Made by a program: the position numbers and the translations under genes
Assembly: GCA_029204225.1 (NCBI GenBank)
Contig: CM055094.1
Coordinates: 69,787,751 to 69,851,750, forward strand
Length of the DNA: 64,000 nucleotides
Direction of reading: 5' to 3'
Source of the DNA: Diphasiastrum complanatum
Taxonomy: Eukaryota; Streptophyta; Lycopodiopsida; Lycopodiales; Lycopodiaceae
Part shown: in pieces, positions 42,601-54,600 of the stretch
Layout of the letters: each line of letters begins with the position of its first letter
Position numbering within the stretch: position 1 is the first letter of the stretch
The notes under the pieces: model-generated
What the model was told of the DNA's origin: nothing
Databases searched by the model: none
What the model saw: only the letters and a program-made list of their open reading frames with translations

Positions 42601-45600
42601 CTACACAGTAAGTGGTTTTCTTATTTAAAAATGTTGTTTTTTGTCTCATCCTGATAAGATTGTGAGTCAGTGCAGCTTGATTCTCAATGACTATTTCATC
42701 AACTTCAGTTTTCACACCTGGTGATGGTTAAAACTTATGTACTCTTTGATGTCCATTTTATCTCACTCACATGCTTAACTTATGATTCTAAATGACTGAA
42801 GGTTTTAATCATATTATTAGAAAGCTGGCTGGCCTCCCTTTCACATTGTAGATTGCTGTTCTACTATCAGCCCTCTAGCATCTGTATACCCTTGAAGTTT
42901 GTAGAGCTCTTGTTATTATTTATTCACCATCGAAATAAAAGGCAAAAATTTGTGTATAAATGGAGTATATGAAGTTATTGAAAGCATGAGACAAGTGATA
43001 TAGTATCACTATATTCATCATAAAAGTTCATGGACACTCCTACAACTCATGTATAATCAGTGTTGCAGTCTTATGTGTCCTTTATTTTGTAGCAATTATG
43101 CATGCTGGAAGACAATTTTGTGTGAGAACAATCTCGGGTCTCAATGGGTCTCTCTCCTACTGGCATCTTACGAATTGATCATCATACAGTAAGATGTATC
43201 CTTTGCACCCCGATGAGTATGAAATGGCCTCCTTGGAGTTAGGCTAACTTGTATCACGACTAGCGGAGGATCTGAATAGTTGCACTGCGTTTTTGAAACG
43301 TGTTTCAGAATCGTGTTCAGAAATCGGTTCAAAAACCCGTTTCTGAAATTTTTGAAAAAATTCCAGAAACGTTTCTTTTTAATTTTTTTTTTGGTTTTTT
43401 TTTTTGGGCAATATGGATATTAGATGAAAGCTCTAATTAAGAGCATAATTACTGTGTAATTTGCCGACTGTTTCGGGTGCAAGATGGTCCAGTTCAGGTA
43501 CATTAATCCATGTTGGGTTATGTCAAGGGTAAAATTTCAAAACTAACCTCTAGCCTGTCCGTTACGGACCCCCTGTTTCTCGGGGGGCTACCGCCCCCCG
43601 AACCCCCTGAGCATTTATTGAAAACCAGAGCAAATAGCAACCAAATAGCTATTGAAAATAAGATCTGTTTGTGCCCCATCTACTGCACTTCTGAGAGGCA
43701 AAACGCTGGTTTGACCATGGATCCCCTAAAAGAATTTCAGTCCTAAGCTATTTTTCCGAATTTTTTTTTTTTTTGCGATTTTGGGTATAGAAACGCTTGC
43801 CCTGCGTTTCTGTGCAACTATGGATCTGATTGAGCTACGAGACTACCTTTTTACATGTATAGTATAGTCTCTGGTGGGCCAACTGGCTCCTGTCACTTGA
43901 GACAAAATTAGTTGATTTCATAGGATAGTTAGAAAGGTCAAGTTTGGTGAACTTTGTTATGATCATAGTATAGTGACAAAAAATCACAATATGAACTTCC
44001 TGAAATAAAATCAAAATGATTTGAGATATCAATTAAAAATTTCCCAAAAGAACAAAAGTAATTTTTTAGGGTCCCCAAATACCATTGGGTTTCACCCATC
44101 TCTCATTTGTATTTCTACTTAGATGTATCGGTGCCATTCCAAGTTTTTAACATGATCTAAAATCCCAATTCCCTGAAACCTGAATAACCTAATCGAATTT
44201 TCCTGCTGACTATGCATCACATGTGAAAAGAGAAACTTTATATTTCGATGCTCAGTCTATTACGAAATTTGAGGAAGATTTGCTCTCTGAGTGATTGTTT
44301 CCCCACTCTCAAATCATTTCATACTCGTGTTGCCCTGAACACTTGCGTGTTACATGGACACCAACAACACCTTTCTTGCCATAATATTGTTGTTTACCTA
44401 CTCAAAGACATCACTTAGTACTTCTCTTCAAGACTATGTGCATGACATGCCACTGAATCAGAGGACAACTCAGCCAGAAGCTAGGAGCAAACGACATCAC
44501 GTCCACCACAGTAGCAATGAGGGGCAAAGACTACACATGGGAGACTAGTCATAAGCACAACAAGCCATAGGAGATGCCGACTTGTGCTTGAAAGTTTGTT
44601 GCTTCTGGATAGGATCCTTCTGTGAGAAGTCCTTCTGATGAACTTGGCCAGACTTGAAGTCTCTTCATAACCAATCTTCAACGAATGGCAAAATTTTCAT
44701 GAACTTCTCGATTTTCTTCAAATTGACAAAAAGTATTTTGGCCTCCAAAAATTATTTTTTGGCTTTATTTCTTTTCCCTTCACTGAATATATGGTATATA
44801 AACTCTTCAGCTCTGTATTGAGCTGACGAATTTTAAATCAATTTGACACACATTGGCTTAGGGATTTGCATTCTCAAGGTGATGTTGAATTCCGAAACCG
44901 CAAAATAGAAGTGGATAATCATTAAGCAATCCAACTCTGAATTCCATAACATAAAACTCAAATTTTCCATACATCATCGATCAACCAAGAAAATATAACG
45001 TTTGGGTCAACATTTTAGTCTACATTGTCCGTTAATTCAAGTATCATATATCCAAAATTTGTTGCATAATACATTAACGTCAAAATTCCACTTATCAGCA
45101 TAGCTGCAACTGACTTGTCTTCATCTTCATGACCCTTAACCTCAGGACACCCCCTTGAACTTTAAGGCAGTACCTAAAATCACCTAGGCATTTTTAATTA
45201 ATGATAATAAATGGAGTACATCATGGTAAGTTATAAAATTCTCGACATTTTTAACTTTGTATTTATCATTTCTGGCATTCAAAAAGTCAATCTGGGACTA
45301 ATGGCTAGATATGACAATATACCATAGTAGCAATTTACTTACTAAAAATAGTAACAACAGTCACAAAAGTTTTAGTTTAGATTCAAATAAATTGAAAAAC
45401 AAACTAGATTAACATTGGCGATTCCACAGGGAAGTGACTCCAGAATAATGTATCAGTATCATAATAAAAACAAAAAGTGGGCTCAATACACCATATAGTG
45501 TGATGCTAACCACTTTTTATATCAAAAACCAAGTCTAAGGCCATCGATTAAGCCCGAGAACTCATCAGCAACAAAAAATCTTGAAGATATAACTTGCAAA

Positions 45601-48600
45601 AATTCCATGCATGTGTCTAAATATAGAAATGCTCCGATTCCCATCAATATATTGTAATGTCCATCTCTGAGTCCATGCATTTATGAAAATGAAAATGCAA
45701 TCTTCATTTTGTTCAATATTCAACTAAGGATGCAATCTCAGTTTTGTGTTTAGCGCCCTCCAGATAGGTGTATATTCAACCTATCTAGTAGATTTGTTTT
45801 CTTTGATGTCTCTCATTTTCTGATTTCCTTTCAATAAACACCTAATCTCTTCTTACGAACTCTTTTCTTCTCATAAGATAAAGAAACATTTGATCTATCC
45901 AAATTTTCACATATTCTCACCTATTGATCAAATTTAGAGATCAGAACCTAAAAGTCTATCTGATCTAGTTCTTCACATAGAAAAGTCTAAGAACCGATTT
46001 CATCTTCAGAGATAACTTAAGATTAATGAAAAAGATAATGGAAGATGCTCATCATTTTCTTTTCACTCATTTTTCCACTTATAAAGATCCTCTCAAAAGA
46101 TTAGAAATACCTTTGAATAATATTTTTTTCTCATAACGTAGGACCAAGAGCCTAGGAGAGGGTCCGAGCCATTCAGTAATCTCAAACACCTCTAAGAGTC
46201 CCTCTGACTTAGATGAGGAATCTGCCACTGAGGGTGAGGGTGAGGGTGAGGATGAGGGTGAGCCTCATGATGGGGAGGATGACCTTGAGCTTGAGGCCAT
46301 GCCAGTGCCTCCATGACGACGGCTTCCGAGGCGGGCAGCTAGAGGCTAGAGCACTCAGTACTCAGCATAGTAGCATACTCTAGGCTCTAGCATAGTAGTT
46401 ATGCATATGACTCATGAGGCCTCAAGTTTGAGCCTGGAGGCTACACTTGAAACTCTTGTTATTTATGATTTTACTTTAAAGACTAAAGTTTAAACTTTTG
46501 ACTCTTGAATTGTAATTTGTAATTTGTCAGTGGTCAGTGGTCAGTACATTACTACATTGTACAGTTTATAGCTTTTTTTTTATAATTTTTGGAAGTTCTT
46601 GGATGTCTGAGATTGTGATGTGTTGCGTGCACTGTAATTTGTGCATGTGTCATGACTCATGAGTCAACTTTGAAGTATTCAAGACTCAAGTATGTACTTA
46701 CTACTATCATCTATGGACTATCTATTATGTACTATAGCTTATTAGTTACGATGAATCGTAAATCATTTAAATTGTAAAAAAATTGTAATATGTATTTCAA
46801 TTTTCTAGTCACTGGTAAGTCGGAATTGGTCACGACTCACTATGTGAACTCTGAAGCACTTGCCACTCAACACTGTGAACTAAGAACTTTCAACTCAGTC
46901 TTGTAATATGTATGGATTATGGCGGTATCTAGTTTCTACAAGTGTATGTAGTTACTATTACAAGTGAAGTCAAGAAGTCCTCCTAATCCAAAGGTAGTGC
47001 ATCCAAAGGTCCTCCAAGTAACCTGCAAGCTCCAAGATGCTCCCCAACTCCAAGCTAGGATGTCTTCACCTGTAAGTAAGGATCTTCAAGCCTCCATGGA
47101 TCTGTCCTCTACCTGTGTCCCTAATCTTAATCACAAAGGTAGATAACAAGTGGCCTCAAGTATTCACCACCCAACCATAGCTAGCTAGCACATGCAATTC
47201 TGCATCTAGGCTAATCTAGCACCCCTTTGCTAACCAATAACTAACCACAAGCATACCACCACACACCATAGCATACTCAAGATCCAAACCCTACTTACGT
47301 CCCATACCATAAGCAAGATCCAAACCCTAAGCATACTACACACAAGAAAACACTCTATACACTAGTAGCCACACTAGAGCATAAGCATAGCACACAAGAG
47401 AGATGTCTCCTCCTCCCAATGGGCGCCCTCCTCCCCTCATATAGATGGCAATTGGCACCCTCCAATACACTATGGAGTTCCATGCACAACCAATGAGAAA
47501 GAGAGAGGCCTAGGGGAGTTAAAGAATCTTCATAGGCTTATGGAAGGTCAAGAGACTTCTTCCATAATCTATGACTCTTTAAATGCTTTTCTTGTGGGAG
47601 TTGGGAACTCAATGGACCCCTTGGAAGGGCGCCCTCATTGCCCAAGTTGTGCTTGTATACTTTGGTCCAAGACCAATAAAGTGATATGGTTCAAGGTTGA
47701 GGCCCAAGGTTTAGAAAAATAGCAAAACACCCATGGTAATGACTTTCTAACTCCATACTTCCCACCAAGGCATAGACACCTACCTGCCCTTTTCCAAGGA
47801 TACCAGTACTTTAATTTAAAGGCACATACCCTTAATCCTAAGGGTACCCCTTATCCAAGGGTAACTTGATTCCATACCTCCGACCAACTTGTCCTTATCC
47901 AAAGGCACGTGCCCTTATTCCTAAGGGTATCCCTTATCCAAGGGTAACTTGCCATTTAGCCCCTAACACTAAATGGACATATAGGGGTCACTGAAGTACT
48001 ACTAGTTACATACATTCCTTCCCCCTAAACTTAAATTTTTTATTGTAGGGAAAAATTTGGAAAATTCTTCTGGAGATCAGCCTCCTTTTCTCAGGTATGC
48101 TTTTCTTTTGATTTGCCCCTCCACTTGACTAAAAATTTCCGAAGCACTCTATTCCTTAGAGTTTTCTGCCGGCTATTAACAATCGCCTCAGGTTCAGGTG
48201 GTCCACTCGTGGACCCATCACGAAGAAGCTCCACTAGATCTTCCACAGGGACCAGGGTTTTTCCAACCCCCAACGAAGGTTTCAACTTACTAACGTGAAA
48301 AACATGATGAATTCCAACATTAGCTGGAAGGTCTAGTTTGTATGCGACCTTGTTTATCACTTGGATAACCTTAAAAGGACAGAAGTACCTAGGCGCCAAC
48401 TTTGCACACTTACTAGTTTTCAAGCCCCTAGAGTGACTAGGGACCCTAAAAAACACCCAGTCGTCGAAATGACATCATTGTGAAAACAGAAATAAACTTT
48501 AAAATCAGAATTCTTCATTATTGAATTAAGTTCCCGTTTAGAATAAGGATTAACATTTTTAGTGTTAACACTTAAACTAGCCTTGATCTTAATCAAAGAA

Positions 48601-51600
48601 TCCTCATGCATAAAAGATAGAGATTTTTCAACAAAATCAATTTTCAATGACTTATTCTTATCAAAATGCCATTGTTGCCCGAGAACAATATCCACATTAG
48701 CTAATGCAACAGTATGGTAATTTTTCAGAGTAATCTTGTATGTGCAATTCTACATCAGGAACAATATAATCCATAAACACGGAATCGATTCCCGATGCCA
48801 TTGTCACATAGTTGGTTGGAAGGTTTAGCGTCTGCACCAAATTTACATTAATAAAGTTATGAGTGGATCCTGTGTCAAAAAGGACATTAACAACTTGATC
48901 TTTAACTTTACCTTTAATGCAAATAAGGTCATTAGGTCCAAAAACTAAAGAACTAAGGAAACATACATCCATCTCATTACTTCAAGATAGATTACCTGAG
49001 GTAGAAGCTGGTTTTCTGACGCAATCTCGTGCAAGGTGACCCTCGCCATTGCACTTGAAGCACAGGTTTTTCTTACGAGCTTCAGCTATATCTTTGCCAC
49101 CCTGATGGTTTTTTAAAATTTTTCTTGGTTTTCTTAGGATTGTTGGATTTGGGATGTGTTTCATTAACAGCTTCCCTATCTTTCCTCTTGAATTGAAAAC
49201 CTTTCTTTGGCTCATTAGGCTGGTGATCCCTAGATGGCTTAGGTGTGTCATCAAAATACTTTGTAGCCCTAATAGCATCCTCTGGGGTTTTTGGATGGTT
49301 CCTACGAACATCCACTTGGTAATCTTTTGGTAACCCATCAATAAACATTAACATTTGTACCTTTGGTGGAATGTCACTATAAAGTGGATTCAGGTACTCA
49401 TGAAAATCTTGAATAAATTGTTCCAAACCTTTATTCATTGTTAAATGACTCAACTTTTGAAAGTGTTCATAGTCATCTAGTAGTGGTAGGAAGTATTCCG
49501 TAAAACCTATGCAAAAATCATCCCATGTACAAGGTTGATTGCCTTTTGCAACTAGGTCATCCCGCCATACTAAGGCTCTTCCTTCAAAGAACATAGTTAC
49601 AGTGGACAACTTTTCACATTCAGGGAATTGGTTCATGCCAAGTATTTGTTCCATACATTAAGTCATGAACTTACCACTTGCAAGTTCCTATCTTTCTTCT
49701 CCCCCTTAAACAATTTTACGTGAGGTGGAACTACATGCTTCTTTTGGTTGGCTAAGTCTTGGTTCCTTTGATTAGTTTGAAGAAGCTGTTTATTAGTGGC
49801 TGGAATTTGTTGGTATAAAAGTTCAAGAGCTTGTGCCACATTGGATGAGTTTGATAGATCAAATGATGGGTTTTCATTGGTTTGATCCATTGGGGTTGCT
49901 ATGCAAATACAACAACAAGTAATTCCAATTAGAATAATAGAAATGCTCTAATTCTCACATAATCCAATGCAAATAAAAACATTTACTTCTACTCATTTAA
50001 TACTTATTGTTTGTAAGCTCAATCCAAGCCTACTTTTTGCAAGCTCAATCCAAGCTTAAGAGAAAACTACACCAAACAATTTCTTACTTTTGCCTCAATC
50101 CAAAGCAAAAATCAAAACAAATCTTTATGTAAACTGCAATTAACTATTTCAAGCTAATGTTTACATAAAGTTCCCATTCCAATTCCATTTGCATTTGTCA
50201 TTTCAAATTCAACACAAATTTTCACATTTCTCACTTTCCTAGTTCTTCAAGTCCATGAAACTAGTGACCGGAAATGAAAATTTAGTGAAGTTCTATGAAA
50301 ACTTCACTTTGCATATCTATTTTTCAGATTTACAGGTTTGAAAGTCAAAACTTAAAAATGACAAAAAACAGGACTTCAAAACCTTTTTTATGCATAAAGT
50401 TACACTACCTTTTCCTTCCTACATTGCCCATAACATTAAACTAGTAGGTAGTAAGGTATAACTAATGAAGTCCTTATGAAAACTTCACTTTTCAGATCTG
50501 ATTTTCAGATTTACAGGTCTGAAAAACAGAACTTCAAAATGAAAATCAGAAGTTTTAACACTTCATTAATGCAAAAAAAAAACACTAGTTTTGATCAAAA
50601 ACACAAGCTAGAATCAATCTTTTTCCAATTTCGTTTTTGTGGATGTAGAGGAAGACTTCCTCTAACCATTCCACGTTTCAAAAAGATTCTAAACCAAAAG
50701 CCCACATTCAAACTTCTCTAACATAATAAAAAATCAGCCCCTAAACAATTCTATAAGCATCACTACTCTTTAATAAGAGAACTAGATTTATTGGGTACTT
50801 CAACTACAAGCTTCCTACTACTAGAAAAGCCAATAATCTTCCCCAAAAAAAATTTAGTTTGTGATCTTAATAGAACTTGAAGGAAAGATTACCATCCTTT
50901 GTCTAGCTTTGATACTACTATTAACAGTGAAGTCAAGAAGTCCTCCTAATCCAAAGGTAGTGCCTCCAAAGGTCGTCCAAGTAACCTGCAAGCTCCAAGA
51001 TGCTCCCCAACTCCAAGCTAGGATGCAAGTAAGGATCTTCAAGCCTCCATGGATCTGTCTTCCACATGTATCCCTAATCTTAATCACAAAGGTAAATAAC
51101 AAGTGGCCTCAAGTATTCACCCAACCATAGCTAGCTAGCACATGCAATCCTGCATCTAGGCTAATCTAGCACCCCTTTGCTAACCTAGTTCTTCAAGTCC
51201 ATGAAACTAGTGACCGGAAATGAAAATTTAGTGAAGTTCTATGAAAACTTCACTTTGCATATCTATTTTTCAGATTTACAGGTTTGAAAGTCAAAACTTA
51301 AAAATGACAAAAAACAGGACTTCAAAACCTTTTTTATGCATAAAGTTACACTACCTTTTCCTTCCTACATTGCCCATAACATTAAACTAGTAGGTAGTAA
51401 GGTATAACTAATGAAGTCCTTATGAAAACTTCACTTTTCAGATCTGATTTTCAAATTTACAGGTCTGAAAAACAGAACTTCAAAATGAAAATCAAAAGTT
51501 TTAACACTTCATTAATGCAAAAAAAAAACACTAGTTTTGATCAAAAACACAAGCTAGAATCAATCTTTTTCCAATTTCGTTTTTGTGGATGTAGAGGAAG

Positions 51601-54600
51601 ACTTCCTCTAACCATTCCACGTTTCAAAAAGATTCTAAACCAAAAGCCCACATTCAAACTTCTCTAACATAATAAAAAATCAGCCCCTAAACAATTCTAT
51701 AAGCATCACTACTCTTTAATAAGAGAACTAGATTTATTGGGTACTTCAACTACAAGCTTCCTACTACTAGAAAAGCCAATAATCTTCCCCAAAAAAAATT
51801 TAGTTTGTGATCTTAATAGAACTTGAAGGAAAGATTACCATCCTTTGTCTAGCTTTGATACTACTATTAACAGTGAAGTCAAGAAGTCCTCCTAATCCAA
51901 AGGTAGTGCCTCCAAAGGTCGTCCAAGTAACCTGCAAGCTCCAAGATGCTCCCCAACTCCAAGCTAGGATGCAAGTAAGGATCTTCAAGCCTCCATGGAT
52001 CTGTCTTCCACATGTGTCCCTAATCTTAATCACAAAGGTAAATAACAAGTGGCCTCAAGTATTCACCCAACCATAGCTAGCTAGCACATGCAATCCTGCA
52101 TCTAGGCTAATCTAGCACCCCTTTGCTAACCAATAACTAACCACAAGCATACCACCACACACCATAGCATACTCAAGATCCAAACCCTACTTACGTCCCA
52201 TACCATAAGCAAGATCCAAACCCTAAGCATACTACACACAAGAAAATACTGTATACACTAGTAGCCACACTAGAGCATAAGCATAGCAAACAAGAGAGAT
52301 GTCTCCTCCTCCCAATGGGTGCTCTTCTCCCCTCATATATATGGCAATTGGCACCCTCCAATACACTATGGAGTTCCATGCACAACCAATGAGAAAGAGA
52401 GAGGCCTAGGGGAGTTAAAGAATCTTCATAGGCTTATGGAAGGTCAAGAGACTTCTTCCATAACCTATGACTCTTTGAATGCTTTTCTTGTGGGAGTTGG
52501 GAACTCAATGGACCCCTTGGAAGAGCGCCCTCATTGCCCAAGTTGTGCTTGTATACTTTGGTCCAAGACCAATAAAGTGATATGGTTCAAGGTTGAGGTC
52601 CAAGGTTTAGAAAAATAGCCAAACACCCATGGTAATGACTTTCTAACACCTCACTAGGTTCCATACCTCCGACCAAGGCATAGACACCTACCTACCCTTT
52701 TCCAAGGACACCAGTACCTTAATTTAAAGGCACACACCCTTAATCCTAAAGGTACCCCTTATCCAAGGGTAACTTGATTCCATACCTCCGACCAACCTGC
52801 CCTTATCCAAAGGCACATACCCTTATTCCTAAGGGTATCCCTTATCCAAGGATAACTTGCCATTTAGCCCCCAACACTAAATGGACATATAGGGGCCACT
52901 GAAGTACTGCTAGTTATATACATTTCTTTCCCCTAAACTTAAATTTTTCCTTGCAGGGAAAAATTTGGAAAATTCTTTTGGAGATCAGCCTCCTTTTCCC
53001 AAGTATCCTCTTCTTTTGATTTGCCCCTCCACCTGACTAAAAATTCCCGAAGCACTCTATTCCTTAGAGTTTTCTGCCGGCTATTAACAATCGCCTCAGG
53101 TTCAGGTTGTCCACTCGTGGACTCATCACAAAGAAGCTCCACTAGATCTTCCACAGGGACCAGGGTTTCTCCAACCTCCAACGAAGGTTTCAACTTACTA
53201 ACGTGGAAAACAGCATGAATTCCAACGTTAGCTGGAAGGTCTAGTTTGTATGCGACCTTGTTTATCACTTGGATAACCTTAAAAGGACATAAGTACCTAG
53301 GCGCCAACTTTTCACACTTACCAGTTTTCAAGCCCCTAGAGTGACTAGGGACCCTCAAAAACACCCAGTCGTCGAAATGACATCATTGTGAAAACAGAAA
53401 TAAACTTTAAAATCAGAATTCTTCATTATTGAATTAAGTTCCCGTTTAGAATAAGGATTAACATTTTTAGTGTTAACACTTAAACTAGCCTTGATCTTAA
53501 TCAAAGAATCCTCATGCATAAAAGATAGAGATTTTTCAACAAAATCAATTTTCAATGACTTATTCTTATCAAAATGCCATTGTTGCCCGAGAACAATATC
53601 CACATTAGCTAATGCAACAGTATGGTAATTTTTCAGAGTAATCTTGTATGTGCAATTCTACATCAGGAACAATATAATCCATAAACACGGAATCGATTCT
53701 CGATGCCATTGTCACATAGTTGGTTGGAAGGTTTAGCGTCTGCACCAAATTTACATTAATAAAGTTATGAGTGGATCCTGTGTCAAAAAGGACATTAACA
53801 ACTTGATCTTTAACTTTACCTTTAATGCAAATAAGGTCATTAGGTCCAAAAACTAAAGAACTAAGGAAACATACATCCATCTCATTACTTCAAGATAGAT
53901 TACCTGAGGTAGAAGCTGGTTTTCTGACGCAATCTCGTGCAAGGTGACCCTCGCCATTGCACTTGAAGCACAGGTTTTTCTTACGAGCTTCAGCTATATC
54001 TTTGCCACCCTGATGGTTTTTAAAGTTTTTCTTGGTTTTCTTAGGATTGTTGGATTTGGGATGTGTTTCATTAACAGCTTCCCTATCTTTCCTCTTGAAT
54101 TGAAAACCTTTCTTTGGCTCATTAGGCTGGTGATCCCTAGATGGCTTAGGTGTGTCATCAAAATACTTTGTAGCCCTAATAGCATCCTCTGGGGTTTTTG
54201 GATGGTTCCTACGAACATCCACTTGGTAATCTTTTGGTAACCCATCAATAAACATTAACATTCGTACCTTTGGTGGAATGTCACTATAAAGTGGATTCAG
54301 GTACTCATGAAAATCTTGAATAAATTGTTCCAAACCTTTATTCATTGTTAAATGACTCAACTTTTGAAAGTGTTCATAGTCATCTAATAGTGGTAGGAAG
54401 TATTCCGTAAAAACTATGCAAAAATCATCCCATGTACAAGGTTGATTGCCTTTTGCAACTAGGTCATCCCGCCATACTAAGGCTCTTCCTTCAAAGAACA
54501 TAGTTACAGTGGACAACTTTTCACATTCAGGGAATTGGTTCATGCCAAGTATTTGTTCCATACATTAAGTCATGAACTTACCACTTGCAAGTTCTTATCT

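Noticed and set aside
47266-47330. AAACCCTA words resembling plant telomere repeat
   Set aside because: Only isolated copies within an LTR; no tandem TTTAGGG array.
50861-51130. 89-codon frame repeated in each LTR (also at 51807 and 55768), and similar 64- and 99-codon frames
   Set aside because: They recur only because the LTR is repeated, lie in noncoding LTR/leader sequence and have no domain.
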